Source: Ilex aquifolium (lineage: Eukaryota; Streptophyta; Magnoliopsida; Aquifoliales; Aquifoliaceae). Taken from it: a stretch of 64,000 bases of DNA. Of the stretch, positions 34,156-46,363 are shown piece by piece (the first letter of the stretch is position 1; each line of letters starts with the position of its first letter). A model generated the notes under the pieces. It was not told where the DNA came from. It made no database searches and saw nothing but the letters and a program-made list of their open reading frames with translations. The stretch spans positions 14,126,064-14,190,063 of the forward strand of contig OX637397.1 of the NCBI GenBank assembly GCA_951799425.1, written 5' to 3'. The position numbers and the translations under genes are program-made.

Positions 34156-37100
34156 ATGAGCTCAAGATTGGCTTTTCCAATGGCTTTTTTCTTAGTGTTA
34201 TTGTTGGTATGGGCCAATGAAGTTTGTGGTGAATCCAACACTTTTAATGTGGAGGACTTTGGTGCAATTGCAGACGGAAAAACAGACAATAGCAAGGTGA
34301 GTCAACTCTTTAGAAGACTCTTGTTAAACACCACGATTAATTACAATATTCATGCTATTCACGAAGCATCGGATCAATATTAACAAATGTTATTATTATT
34401 ATTTTTTTGTAGGCTTTGTTGAATGCATGGAATAAAGCATGCCAAGAGAAGGATCAAGGCACGGTTTTGGTTCCGTTGGGAACGTTCATGGTGAAAGCGA
34501 TCACGCTCCAAGGCCCATGCAACGACCAAACAGCGTTTCAGATCGATGGAGTTTTACAAGCTCCTTCTGATCCGTCATTTGGTACTGAACAATATTGGAT
34601 TAACTTCAAGAGTATCAATGGTTTGAAAGTCCATGGAAATGGGACATTGGATGGCCAAGGAGCTTTGGCTTGGTCACAGACCAAATGTGGTGGGAATGCC
34701 GATTGCAAGATTCCTCCAGTAGTAAGCTCTTTTTTCAATTCAACCATTTTTCTTTCCCTTGGAACAGAGAATTGTGTTAACAACGTAATATCCGTTAACC
34801 ACATATATCGATCAAATTCGGATTTTATACATATGGGTATGTGGTTCAATCATTATTAGACCATTGCACCAACTTGTTAGGGTTTTGCAACACCTTATAT
34901 ATGTTATGTGACTTTTTATAGCATCTATTGATTTAACATCTCATTTTTTCTCGTCTTATTAGTATGTTGTTTTTTGTCAAAATGGAGAATTATTCCAACC
35001 ACTAATAAATGTTAGCCATAACCATCTATTAGACTTAGGTTGTCGGTGGCAATAAACCTCGTATGTCATCATTAGTTTGACCATAGAACCAGACCATTAT
35101 GCTCCGTTTGGTAGGAAGAATGAAAAGTAAGAATGATGAAAAATATGAATGATACATTTTCTATTCTTCAAGGAAGGAAAGAAGGAATAATACATTTTCC
35201 TTCTTTTGTATTTGGTTTGATGGATAGAAAATAAAAATGAATAAAATATTTTTTTTTTTGTGCTGACTAAGATTAGGGGTAACAATCGAGTCGAGTCGTG
35301 TCAAATTCGTGTTGAGTCATTACGGGTTTGTGTCTAACATTAGTCAAACCTAACTCAACTCATTTAACTAATTATGTTGTGTCGAGTTTCAAGTTGACCT
35401 ATTTATTTTAGTATCGTGATCGTGTTGACCCACATAAACTTTGAATAAAAAATTTAACTCTAATATTTTATTTTCACTTAATTGAATCAATGTTAATATT
35501 TTTTCGACAAACTAAAAATTAACTTAAATAAATATAATAATAATAAGTAAAAATATCTTTTTTATATAATAATTATGTCAGTACTTAATAAATAGTTACA
35601 AATAATCAACATTTTATGTCTATAATACTAGTTAAACATGTTAGTTTCGTGTTATAATACAAACAAAAAAATAGAGAAAGTGTTTATTTTTAAATAAACG
35701 GGTTGATAGTGTCAATTTTGAATTTGACTGATTGAACTGAATATGAGCATTTTATATTTCTTGTTCGCGTGTCAGGTCATTTTCAAGTTCGTGTCGAGTT
35801 ATAATCAAATTCGTGTCATAAAATTCGTGTCGAGTTCAAGTCGTGTCATTGTGTTGAGTCGAAAATTTTCACCCCTAGTAAAGATGGAAAAAATATTTTT
35901 TTTTAATTTTAAATTTTTATTTTTATTTTTTTTAATATATATATATATAAATACATATTTTATAATTGTATTTTTATATGAAAGTAATGTATACATAATA
36001 TATGTATATATAAAAAGATATATTGACAAATAAGATACATCTCAACACAAATAATTAATTTTTCATCCACTTTTCTTCCAATTTTGGAGGGATTGATTTT
36101 GGTGAGTTGGAAGAAAAGTTAATCCATCCACTTTTCCATCATTCCTTACCAAACATGATATTTTATTTATCTTTCCAACTTTCCATTCTTCCAATTTTTC
36201 ATCCATCTATTTTTTTATCGTACCAAACGGAGCATTAAGGTTCATGACGTTTTACATTCCATGACTTTTATACTAGTCATCGATTTAACATCTTATTTTT
36301 AACTCTTAAACAGTCGGTGAAATTCAATTCTATTACCAATGCATCAATTCAAGGCATAACCTCAGTGGATAGCAAGTTCTTCCACTTTGCCATTGGTGAC
36401 AGTGAGGACATTATTATCTCCCAGGTGAATATATCAGCACCAGGTAACAGCCGTAATACTGATGGAATCCATGTTAGCAACTCAAAAAACATTCAAATAT
36501 TGAATTCCAGCATTGCCACCGGAGATGATTGTATATCCTTAGGCCCTGGGAATACAATCATTTCCATTTACGGTATTTCATGTGGACCTGGCCATGGAAT
36601 TAGCATCGGAAGCCTCGGAAGATACCCCGACGAAAAGAATGTGGATGGAATTTGTGTAAGAAACTGTACTTTTAACAACACCAGCAATGGTTTGAGGATC
36701 AAAACATGGGCTTCTTCCCCACCCAGCAAAGTTACTGGTGTTACTTTTCAAGACATTGTTATGTACAATACAGGCAATCCTATTATCATTGATCAACAAT
36801 ATTGCCCTTCCAAACCATGCAGTGCCAAGGTATGCCTCTGTCAACATTTACTTCCCTATACTACTCATTTTCCAAGGCGAATTTTGGAAGAACAGAATGT
36901 TTCCTTCATTGGGACCTAAGCATCAACAATTTGAGTCTTAAAAACCTCCTTAGACCACACACTGGTCATAGGTTATGCTGCACTTAAAATCATGTTATCA
37001 AAGTGCTAATCAATGTTAAATATCTTTTCCTGTTGTTTTTAGGGAGATTCTCAGGTTGAAATCAGCGACGTAAACTACATAAACATTCAAGGGAGTTCGA

Positions 37101-37375
37101 GTTCGAAAGTTGCAGTGAACGTGCAGTGCAGCCCAAGTTTTCCATGTCAAGGAATTAAATTCAATGACATAAACATAACCTACAGTGGCCAAGGAGGACC
37201 AGCAACTTCATCATGTTCTAATGTCAAAGCATCTTTTGAGGGAGTACAAATTCCTCCCCCTTGTCAGGGGCAGAGCCAGAAAGTTAATATAGTGTGGGCA
37301 AATTCTACCAACAATAATACTAAAAAGCTGCCCCTTGATTCTAGCTCTTTAGCATGCAGCGTTGTATCCCTTTAA
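34156..37375 (+). CDS. Polygalacturonase (glycoside hydrolase 28, exo-type-like), four exons
   Basis: Exons are 34156-34296, 34413-34721, 36314-36829 and 37043-37375. All introns are GT-AG and all junctions are phase 0, giving about 432 residues. GH28 enzymes hydrolyse alpha-1,4-galacturonan in pectin in the cell wall. A signal peptide is clear ('FPMAFFLVLLLVWANEVCG'). The four GH28 signatures are present in exon 3: NTDGIHV, GDDCISL, GPGHGISIGSLG and LRIKTW. The catalytic Asp residues (NTD and DD), the His of GHG and the RIK substrate site are therefore intact. Cysteines in exons 3 and 4 (CPSKPC, CSPSFPC, CSN, PPPC) fit the family. Overall features resemble pollen/exo-polygalacturonases. The coding frame is open throughout. 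Intron 2 (1,592 bp) is enlarged by a nested MITE pair. ESTs would settle whether intron 2 is still spliced. Confidence 0.88.
35100..36234. mobile_element. PIF/Harbinger-like MITE in polygalacturonase intron 2
   Basis: The termini TGCTCCGTTTGGTA and TACCAAACGGAGCA are exact inverted repeats of 14 bases, flanked by tta on both sides (35097-35099 and 36235-36237). This is the TTA target site of Harbinger elements. The ends continue as 'ggaagaatgaaaagtaag' and 'ttccaactttccattcttcc' type arms. The centre is occupied by another MITE (35274-35877). Confidence 0.85.
35274..35877. mobile_element. MITE nested in the Harbinger-like MITE
   Basis: The termini TAGGGGT and ACCCCTA enclose a pair of 'cgtgtcgagttc/ttcgtgttgag' rich arms. 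The possible TSD (actaagat / gtaaagat) is weak, 5 of 8. It is the same family as 1605-2010. The 5'-TAGGGGTG-type end suggests hAT. Confidence 0.7.
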
Positions 37376-37629
37376 GCTGTTAAGTTCAGCAGGGGTATAA
37401 AGCTGTAAAATTTTGATTGTTCATAATAATCTTTGATGAGCAAGAGGCTGAACAATTCCAAGTCTTCTTGATATCATGGTCTTTGATTTTAATTGTTTTT
37501 GAATTGCAATGGCATTTGAGGCGATATTGAATCTCAAATAATGAGTTTGGGCGGGTGTATTCCTCTTCTTTTTTTTTTTTTTTTTTCTTTTTTTGAGATG
37601 GGTAATAATTTGGTGAAAATTCTATCTAT

Positions 37630-38493
37630 ATTGACGGGATTAATAGGTTCTGTTACAAAAAGTTGATGAGACCCACCCATATAAGGGTCCCAACTCATTT
37701 GGGATCAAAGTTATTTCCCATTTTTGAAAGAGAATATAAATGAGTTCAATTAAAGGCGTAATTGAAGACATCACATGGATTTATCAAGTGGAAAGTATCA
37801 AGGGGATCCAAACTGATTAGTTGCTTGACTTATGAAGTAATTGAGTGTTTTCATATTTAAATAAAACTCCTTCCTAAAACCAAGTTCTGTCCCAAAATTG
37901 AGCTTTATTCAATAAATCCCCACTATTTTGAGCTCTCTAGCATGTGGGTTTGTAGCTCATTGAGCTGTTATTTTTTATTTTTCATAGTTAATTTATACCC
38001 AACTTAACAAAATCTAACTTGTCCCAAATATTTTTAGAGTCCATCACATTGGCTTTTTTTTTACTATTTCACTTAAAATTAATTTTGGCCTATCTCTACC
38101 CCTATGCTTACTTTCAATAGTTATTATATCACTCTTTCTCACCGGTGCTATAGTAGGCCGTTTATAGATATGTCCAAACTGCCTAAGTCAATTATCCCTT
38201 AATCTATCCCCCATAGAAGCTACCTCTACTTTTTTGTGGATAATATCATTATGAATTCTATCTTTCTTAGTTTTACCACACATCCATCTTAACATTCCCA
38301 TTTTTTGCAACACTCAATTTGTGAAAGTGTTGTTTCTTAGTTGTCCAACACTTCAATCGATATAGCATTGCGGGTGTTATGGCTATTCTATAAATCTTTC
38401 TTTTTAGCTTAAGTGGTATGCGTCTATCACACAATACCTCAGATGCATTTCTAATTTTAATCCATCCCGTATTCATTCTACGAGTAACCTAGT
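37630..38493 (-). pseudogene. LINE (non-LTR) reverse transcriptase C-terminal tail
   Basis: On the minus strand 38493-38273 reads 'VTRRMNTGWIKIRNASEVLC', 'DRRIPLKLKRKIYRIAITPA' and 'LYRLKCWTTKKQH', and further on 'RWMCGKTKKDRIHNDII', 'RQFGHIYKRP' and 'RGRDRPKL'. This is the C-terminal end of plant L1-type ORF2 after the polymerase domain. Stops and shifts interrupt it (for example after 'RLRDN'). The 3' side around 37660-37740 still reads 'DPNELG'-like text. The polymerase catalytic region is absent, as is typical of a 5'-truncated or decayed LINE. Confidence 0.8.
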
Positions 38494-38531
38494 GAATAAG
38501 ATAGCTAGGCTATCTCGAGAAATTAGAGGCA

Positions 38532-38931
38532 GTGTTAAACAGATAATGAAGTTGCCTAATCATCGGTGAACATTATCAACATGCCCTAAGAAATAGATGA
38601 ATGAGAAAGGAAGCTGGGAGAGATTCCAACATCAATCAAGAATAGTCCGACTAAAGATTAGATGTCCCACCTAATATAGCCGACAGCGGAAACCCTAGCA
38701 GAAAGGGTGCCATGTAACGCTATAAATACTCAGTAATGCTTGAGTCAAATGTACGCGCTTTTTCCCTGTAATTTGTTTGCTTACTTTTAGATCCCTTACT
38801 AACTGAAGCATCGGCTCACCCCCGGTCTCTGACAGTTTGCTTGTTTTGCAGGAAGAATAGTGCAATCTTTTTTCATTTTTCCCAGTCAACATCCCAACCA
38901 TCAGAAGGTAAGACACTTTTTTCCTCTTACA
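38532..38931 (+). mobile_element. Probable 5' LTR of a Tat-lineage gypsy element
   Basis: About 400 bases from a TGTTAAACA start to an ACA end at 38931, with tataaata at 38721-38728. The right end is directly followed by tttggcgtcgtcgcgacaac, a primer-site-like tggcg sequence. The left limit is a guess; no second LTR of this element is seen. Confidence 0.5.
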
Positions 38932-38940
38932 TTTGGCGTC

Positions 38941-40340
38941 GTCGCGACAACCGAGATGGTGGTGAGTACGACCTTGGACATAACTACAAGGTGTCCTTCC
39001 CCTCGGATAGTGACATCAAGGAAGACGTTGTCAGAAGCTTGGACGAAAATCTAGACGATCTTGATAATCTTTCATTAGAAGTGTATTATCCTAAGAATGA
39101 AGCCCAAAAGGATGATTGGAACCAAGAAAATTCCCCACGTACTGATGGAGAAATTTTGGCATTCATGAAGCTAGTATGCTCCGTTCAAGACCTCCTTGAC
39201 GCGCACGATACCATGCTGAAAAGATCCCAATAGGAAGAAGAGAAATTGAGGCAAGAAAATGAGGCACTCAAGGAGGCCTTAAAAAGATCTAGATAATGAG
39301 ATGCCTTGGAAAGGTTGAATCACCATGCTGCTAGATTCAAGGGCAACCATGGTTGTAATGACCTCAGTCCAACCCTGGAGAGACATAAGGGGAGGCAAAG
39401 AGAAGACAGCGTGGACATGAATGAAAGGAGGAAGTCTTCTCGGTTGGAAGAACAAGAATACGCCTGGAGCATTTCATAACGAAAGAACTTGATAGTAGAC
39501 TGAAGCGGCTTGAACAAAAGTCTGCTAAAGAGTTTGCAAGAAAAGTGACTGGTGAATACCTTGAAGGAATAGAGATATCCCCATTCACCAAGTGGATAGA
39601 GAGAGAAAGGGTCTCGAGCAAATTCATGGTCCCAAATTTCAAGCTTTACGACGGTAAGACAGATCTGACCACCCATATTTGTCACTATCGACAAATTATG
39701 GCGATCCACAGGAAGAATGAGGCCCTGTTGTTTACAATGTTCCCCAATAGTTTGGGAGAATCGGCAATGAAATAATGTGACAGTCTCTTAAGAAACTCTG
39801 TTAATAGTTGGATGTAGCTTGCCAAACAGTTCATAGCCAAATTCATAACCAGCAGTCGGCACCCAAAAAGGCATTGGAGCTCTCATGTCCATGAAAAATA
39901 AGCACAGTGAGACATTGTGTGAATACGTTCACCGTTTTTGGGAGATGATGAATGATATAGAGAGTTGTAATCCAAAGATTGTATTTGCATCATTCAAGAT
40001 TGGCTTTCCAATAGTGAACCCGTTGTACCAACCGCTAACCAAAAGACAAACCCTTGATGTGGAGGAGTTAATGGCAAGAGTTGAGAAATATGCAAAAGTG
40101 GACGATGAGCTCGATAGGGATACTAGTCGAGACAATTCGAATAAAAAACAAAGCAGCAAAGAGAGGTCAAACAATAAATCATGGTGGGGGGATTAAGGAA
40201 AATGAGAAGGAAGGTTTTTCGTCACGCTCATCATTCGCTAGTGTAAACACGATTTTCAGAGAGCCCATCTATAAAATCTTGTCTCATATTAAAGAGAATC
40301 CCTTCTTTAAATTGTTGAACAAGTTTCTCCTTGTGCTTTG
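38941..40340 (+). pseudogene. Tat-lineage gag, degenerate
   Basis: The reading frames 38841-39233, 39480-39775 and 39885-40196, interrupted by stops and shifts, follow one gag. An acidic N-terminal part is followed by 'SPFTKWIERERVSSKFMVPN', 'YDGKTDLTTHICHYRQIMA', 'MFPNSLGESAMK', 'KHSETLCEYVHRFWEMMNDI' and 'VEELMARVEKYAKVDDE', and then 'ASVNTIFREPIYKILSHI'. This is the retrotransposon gag core of Tat elements. At about 40330-40510 the sequence changes to an Athila-type protease, so the rest of this element is missing. Confidence 0.75.
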
Positions 40341-40510
40341 TCCTTTCAATCGTTAATTCACTCAATTTACTTGCAAAATTAGACAATCACTACAAAAAGA
40401 AGATGATATCTAAAACTTAATCATTTTGACACAATTAATGTATTGCCCAATGTAATTAGTCAATAATTAATATAAAAATAACACAATATATAAGCCTAAT
40501 CATAGAGCAA

Positions 40511-41040
40511 GCATTGTTAGACATGGGTGCAAGTGTCAATCTTCTGAAATTCATAGTATATCAACAACTCGGATTGGGGGAGTTAAAGCTGACATCTATT
40601 ACTCTTCAGTTGGCAGATCATAGTGTGAAGATACCAAAAGCGATTGTAAAGGAAATATTGGTCCACATGGATAGATTTTATTTTCCTATTAATTTCATTG
40701 TTCTTGATACTGAGCCTGTCGCTAACCCTGGAGCTCAAATTTCGGTCATTTTAGGATGATCATTCATAACCACATCAAATGCATTAATCAATTGTCAGAA
40801 TGGTGTCATGAAACTATCATTTGAAAATATGACTATTGCATTGAACATTTTTAATGTGGTTAAACAACCAGGTGAGGAGGAACGAATTTGTGAGATGGAT
40901 GAATTTGATGAGATTGTAGAGAAGAAATTCAACACGTCCTATTGTTTTAATCCTCTACAAGTTTGTTTAATTAATTATATTGATGATAGTGAGAACTCTG
41001 ATGCTGCATTTTATACTAATTTGTTAAATCCTTTGTAGTA
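40511..41040 (+). pseudogene. Athila-like protease region (older copy)
   Basis: 'LLDMGASVNLLKFIVYQQLG', 'ITLQLADHSVKIPKAIVKEI' and 'FIVLDTEPVANPGAQISVIL', then after a stop 'MKLSFENMTIALNIFNVVKQ'. It aligns by eye with 46715-47090 of the complete Athila element. DTG/DLG-type active site reads DMGA. The in-frame stop at 40757 and loss of all RT, RNase H and integrase downstream mark it as a remnant. Confidence 0.75.
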
Positions 41041-42660
41041 GTTGTCTAGAGATAAAAGAAATTCAAGCACGAAGAAGTTTTTTGGAGGAAACAAGTCCCG
41101 ACTGAAATTAGGCAATAATTCCAATTTGGAATTCAAGCCCGATTGATCCACCTACTAGGCATTCTTTGTATATAGTAGTTAGAATTTCTTTTTGATTGAT
41201 TTATATTTTTAGGATTTGCACACACCCTTTTACTCTATACCCATTTTGAAGTATTATGTAATATCTTTCATTAATCAGAGTGTTGGGTCTAGGTTGGGGG
41301 TTATAAGCATATCCTTGAGTTTTTTATTTTTCTTTTGTGTTTATTTCAGTTTTGTTTAAGTTTATTTTGTTATGTTTATTTCTTTTTATTTAGTTTTGTA
41401 GCCGGTGGTTTTTTATTTGGAGCTTATAGTCATGTGTTTTATTTTCCTGATTGTCTTCATTTTTCTCATTGCATGACTATTTTTGTATTGAGGACAATGC
41501 ATGATTGAAGTCAGGGGTAAGAGTTACACCACCGGGTTCATATTTTTAAAAATTCTGTAAAAAGAGAAAATACATCCGATTTGGACTATATTATTCTCTC
41601 TTAATTATGATGAGATTTTTAATATTCAACTTGAAGCTTGAGTTATTTGCATATCAGCACTATGTAAGCGTTTATTCTATGTTTAAGTGTCATGTTTATA
41701 TTTTCATTTGAAAACTCAACTTATGTGCACCGTGATAATACTAATTTTTGTAATTTATTGGATGAGATTCATATTTTAAAAATGCTTGATATATATAGTG
41801 GAGCTGAATGTATAACTCATGTGAGCTTTGTGTCATTCTTTATTGGAGGGTTAAAATACATTTACTCAAAAGGCTATTCCTTAAAATTCAATATCTTTCA
41901 ATAATTTCATCATTTTATTTTGCTTAGTGTAAATGAGGTAGTTAGTTGATTATATCCCAATACCAGAAGTACTTTGCTATAAATTTTTGAGAAGTGATTA
42001 TAGGTTATTTTTGAATCAATTTGAGCATTAGCCTATTCTTTCTTGACATCATCCGTAGTAGTCTGGATTGAACTTTATTGAAAATTTCATTTAGCACCAG
42101 AAAAAAAAATTCATTTCTTCACCACTTAAAATGACCAAGCCAAGCATAAATTGTTTATCTTACCTTGGTTATTCTGAGACTGATATTACTTAAAAATTGG
42201 AAAATTGATGGTGGCTAAAAAAAACAGCCAAAGGAAAGAAAAAAAATGAATTATCTATGAAAAGGCGATGGAAAAGGAAAGATAGAGAAATGCAAATTTT
42301 GAGCTATTATTTTCAAAGAATGAGATTTGGTTAGGAAAAAGTTGTGGGCGTGCTTGAATTGCATCACAAAAAAAATATCCGAAAAGAGTTTTAGAAAAAT
42401 GTATTTTGATGTTTTCTAAGGTAAACAACTTGTTTAGTTAGATGATTCCAAAATCAGTTTTACAGAACAGAAAATAGTAAAACCTGTTTGTACAACCTAA
42501 ATATATGTTTGGATAGTAATTCAAAAATTAATTTAAAAAATCACAATATATATATGTACACACACACAAATCACAACAAATATATACACACACTTATTGT
42601 CTAGGTAGAGTGGGAGAGTTGCGACAAAGAGACCTTAGACGAGAGAGAGAGAGTAGACGA
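41041..42660 (+). mobile_element. Post-pol spacer of the older Athila-like copy (left part)
   Basis: Non-coding, but collinear with the post-pol spacer of the complete Athila element: 'tattgaggacaatgcatga' at 41493 matches 50970, and 'gagcttt-gtgtca-tc-tt-ttggaggg' at 41820-41850 matches 51393-51420. RT-INT is deleted between 41040 and this region. 42430-42660 and 56666-56985 look like the two halves of a small MITE into which the complete element inserted. Confidence 0.65.
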
Positions 42661-42665
42661 GGGAG
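42661..42665 (+). repeat. Left 5-bp target-site duplication (gggag) of the Athila element
   Basis: gggag directly before TGATTAGC; the same five bases follow the 3' LTR at 56661-56665. Confidence 0.9.
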
Positions 42666-44462
42666 TGATTAGCACAAAATATTGCACATTATGTATGCTT
42701 TTATACCTTTTCATACTTGCTTTTGTGGTGGAAATGAGAAGAAATACAATTAATCAAACAATTAATGAAGTTGTTGTGTGTTTGTAGGTAAAATGTTGGT
42801 TATGGCTTGAGTTAAGCCCCCATCGTACTGCTCAAAGTCAATGGAGATTGGGGTTGGCTTAATGGGAGGCTTGGAAGGTGAACAAAACAAGAAAAATGCA
42901 AGTCAGGAGAAAACCTTCTGGAAGGTTTGGTCATAGACCTTCCAGAAGGTTGGCACACTGGAAGGCAAAGACGCTGCCCCTGCCAAAACCTTCTAGAAGG
43001 TTTGTTTCGACCTTCCGGAAGGTTTTGCACATTGGATTTGGATCTACCTCAAACTTCCGGAAGGTTTTGCACAGTGGAGTTGGATCTACCGCAAACCTTC
43101 CAGAAGATTTTGCTTACTGGACAACTTTAACCTCTGCCCCTGCCAAAACCTTCGGAAAGGTTTTGCTTCGACCTTCTGGAAGGTTTTGCTGAAAAATGCC
43201 AGATTCTGCATCTCAAGCTCTGTCACTTGAGGGGTCCCACCATTGCTTCTCCCACACATCTCTGACATGTTACACATCCCAGCATGCCTCCCTACACCTA
43301 AGGTTGGACTTTGAAGGCCAATGCATTTATGAGGAAGAGAGAGAAGAAGGGAGCTTGGGGAGTTGCAGGCTAGGCGTGTCCTAGCTTGTCCAAGCCATCA
43401 ATTCAGCCCCCATTGATGGTAGGCCTGCACACACAGGCTATAGGGCCTCATGGACGAAAATGCAGAGAGTTACACCATTGTAGACCATTATTCAACAATA
43501 TAGAGAGAGAAGCTCAAGGAAGAAGACATAATTTAGAGAGAGAAAGTTTGTATTTTTGCATTTTCTTACCCATTTCACTTGTAGTAAGTTGTAAGACTCT
43601 TGTAATCTTCATTTATTGCACTTTAATGTCATTTATTTCAAGTGTATTTCAAGTTTAGTCATGTATCTTTGAATCTACCATTGTTACATTTAAGCTTTTC
43701 TTCTCAAGCTTTCAAAATGGGTTTTAAATGCACTTATCTTGGTAGTTAACTTTTCTTTACATTAATACAAGTTTTAATCTCCATTTCATTACCATGTCTC
43801 TTTCTACATTGTACGTATTTGCATTTAATTTGAGTAGATAAGTTTTATGTTGGCTAATCCAAGGGAGATTTTCTCTTGGGTATGCTAAATCAACTCTCCC
43901 CCATTCTCCCTCATAGTGCAAAGTGTTCGGTTTGACTAGGTTGAGTGCGGACGTGGTTGTCAGCTCTTGATACACCGTAGACTTGTCACGGGGTATGCTT
44001 GACCCAACATCTCCATTTTAGTCCCTCACTTCTTATGAATCAATCAAACACCTAGGCGCCATTAGAAGAATGTTTTGAGTTGATTTGGCATTCCCATTGG
44101 AATGACCTATTCGGATTAGCCAACCTTGTTTCCATTACATTTTTAGCAAAGACTTCACTGATCAAAACACAAACTCACAAGATTTTACACTTTTCCATTT
44201 TCACAAAATCACCTTCACACAATTCAACTTTCCTTTCCTGCGGAGACGACCTTGGAATACTTAATTCCAAGTAAAACACGACACTCGAAAGTCTCTCTTC
44301 GCTTGGAGAACACTTTTGCACACACACACATTTTCATCCACACACACGTTTTCCCCATTTCTAGCACCAAACCTGAGGGAGAGTGACACTCACCTATCAT
44401 TATAAGTCATATACACTTGGTCCGGGTTAGTGTTTGGAGATTAGGGTGAACGCAATCAAGCA
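42666..44462 (+). mobile_element. 5' LTR of the Athila element
   Basis: 1,797 bp, from TGATTAGCAC to CAATCAAGCA. It contains eight AAACCTTCYGGAAGGTTT-type palindromes between 42911 and 43190. Frames found within it (for example the Lys-Pro-Ser-Gly-Arg-Phe repeats) come from the palindromes and also occur in the 3' LTR. I do not call genes here. Confidence 0.92.
42911..43190. repeat. Array of eight heat-shock-element-like palindromes (5' LTR)
   Basis: An 18-base palindrome AAACCTTCCGGAAGGTTT and close variants occurs eight times (starts near 42911, 42935, 42986, 43008, 43051, 43093, 43147 and 43169). The core TTCnnGAA is the nTTCnnGAAn dimer of heat shock elements, and the outer AAA and TTT stand in phase where GAA and TTC would complete four units. 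Part of the array is a 43-bp tandem repeat (43008, 43051, 43093). The central CCGG is often CTGG or CCAG. Heat regulation is an inference from the motif alone. Confidence 0.8.
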
Positions 44463-44466
44463 TTTT

Positions 44467-44484
44467 TGGCGCCGTTACTGGGGA
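44467..44484 (+). promoter_or_regulatory. Primer-binding site of the Athila element
   Basis: tggcgccgttactgggga four bases after the LTR end. It is the form usual for Athila-type elements, commonly assigned to tRNA-Asp. Confidence 0.8.
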
Positions 44485-44620
44485 AGGCAAAGCGTTGAAT
44501 TAAAAGGTGATTTTAGGACTACGGAGGCAAGTCCTGTGATTCTCATCACGGGCCGAGGTACGTTGCTCCTTGTTTATACTTTTGTTTACTTTTCATTTCA
44601 ATTGTAGATATTTTTTTTGA

Positions 44621-46363
44621 ATGTGGGGACGGGAGGACCAAAATAGATTGGTTAGACGACCCCTAGAACCCAATATGAATCTTGACCAAGACCCACCCGA
44701 GGATGCCGGTGACAACTTTGAGAATGAGGAGGCTAACGTCCCAATGGGTGGGGGAATGCAAAATCCTAGAATGCCAAACCCCTGAATGCATTTTCCCCCT
44801 CCTAGGAATGAGGGAAACCATATCCCAATTGATCCTCCGGCGAGGTCAATGCGGGATATCTCTAACCCACTCGTAGCACCACTCTCTCATGCATTCTTTT
44901 ACCGGTCCAAGCTCATGTCTTCCTAGTTAAACCGGGAATATTATAACTACTTCCTCAATTCCATGAAATTGAAAGGCCTTATTTGCTCATTATGGAGTTT
45001 GAGGAAATAGTTGCAACCTTCCTCACTAATCATACCATGGAAGACATAGCTCGCATGAAATTATTCCCGTTTTCCCTTAAAGACAAAGCCAAAACGTGGT
45101 TGAATTCCTTGAAGCCTCGATCAATAAGCTCTTTGACACAAATGCTTTCCGAGTTTTTGAACAATTTTTTTTCGGTGCCCAAGACCACCGCTCTTAAAAA
45201 GCAAATCCAAAATTTTTCGGAAAAGCCCAATGAATAATTTTATCAATGTTGGGATCGCTACAAGGAATTGCTACAATCCATTCCACATCATGGTTTTGAA
45301 CCATGGCAATTGGTGAGTTTTTTCTACGAAGGGAATATACCGGGTCATCGACAGTTCATAGACATGATGTGCAATAGGGAATTTTTAAACAAGGATCCCG
45401 ATAAGGCCCTAGAGTACTTCAATACATTGGCACAAAATGCACAATCTTGAGATATCACGGATCCCGCCGATGTACCGAGGTATTCTCTGGGTAGTATCAA
45501 CCAAGCGGGGGAGGGATGTACGATTTAAGGGATCGGGAAGACTTGCTTTCCAAAATCACCAAATTGTCTCGGAAAGTGGAGAGTCTAGAGGTCAATAGGA
45601 GACATGAGGTGTCCAATATTTCCAAGACCGAGGAGTTTTCCTCTATTTGTGAGAGTGTTGAGCATTCCATCTCTGAATGCCCCAACATTCCGGCACTTAA
45701 AGAAGTTTAGCATGAGCAAGTCAATGCCTTCAATCAACGTAGGTAATCATTTTCCCCACACTCTAATACATACAATCCGGGTTGAAGTAATCACCCGAAT
45801 TTCAGTTGGAAGAATGAGAATCCCACTCCTCATGGGTCTAGTTCATATTCACCTCCTATGCCTCCTAAGCAAAACCAATACCATGATCAAGGTCATTCGT
45901 CTAGCTCCCAATTCCCCCAGTCCAATCCACAAAGGTTTTCAAAAAACCTACCTCCACAAAGTTTTGGTCAACAAGGACCATCCAACCCACCCACATACTA
46001 ACCACCTCATAAAAGAAATTTGGAGGATGTGGTGCACCAATTCATTCAAAGCCAAACCACCATCAACAATCAAACTGCCGCCGTTTTTAATGATATTTGG
46101 ACTCAAATCACAAAATTGACCAATGACATGAGGTCGTCACAATAAGAGAAGGGAAAATTTCCCGCTCAACCCCAAGAGAACCCTAGAGGTCAACACGTGA
46201 TAGAGTCATCCGAATCCACCAAAGAGAGTTGTGAGAAACTCAAGGCGGTCACCACCCTTCGGAGTGGCAAACGAATTAACAAAACCATTTTGCCAAAAGT
46301 CCCACAAAAAGCCACATTGGAAAAAGAAAAAGTGATTAAGGGCAATTTCGAGGGGGATGAGTG
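44621..46363 (+). pseudogene. Athila gag, broken
   Basis: It starts at the ATG in 'atgtggggacgggag' and runs in pieces to 46363. The capsid-like core lies at 44983-45450: 'TMEDIARMKLFPFSLKDKAK', 'WLNSLKPRSISSLTQMLSEF', 'ELLQSIPHHGFEPWQLVSFF' and 'YEGNIPGHRQFIDMM'. A zinc-knuckle-like patch 'SICESVEHSISECP' follows near 45650, then a Pro/Gln/Ser-rich stretch. Stops (for example near 44785, 44925, 45235, 45447 and 45708) and at least two frameshifts interrupt it. Gag forms the virus-like particle that carries the element RNA. Confidence 0.8.

Noticed and set aside
42911..43190. CRISPR-like array of evenly spaced palindromic repeats
   Set aside because: Plant nuclear LTR. The 'spacers' are themselves repeated, repeat units vary, and no cas genes are present.
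42812..43384. Repetitive Lys-Pro-Ser-Gly-Arg-Phe / Asn-Leu-Pro-Glu-Gly-Phe frames in the LTRs
   Set aside because: Produced by the palindromic repeats, present on both strands and in both LTRs; not a protein family I recognise.
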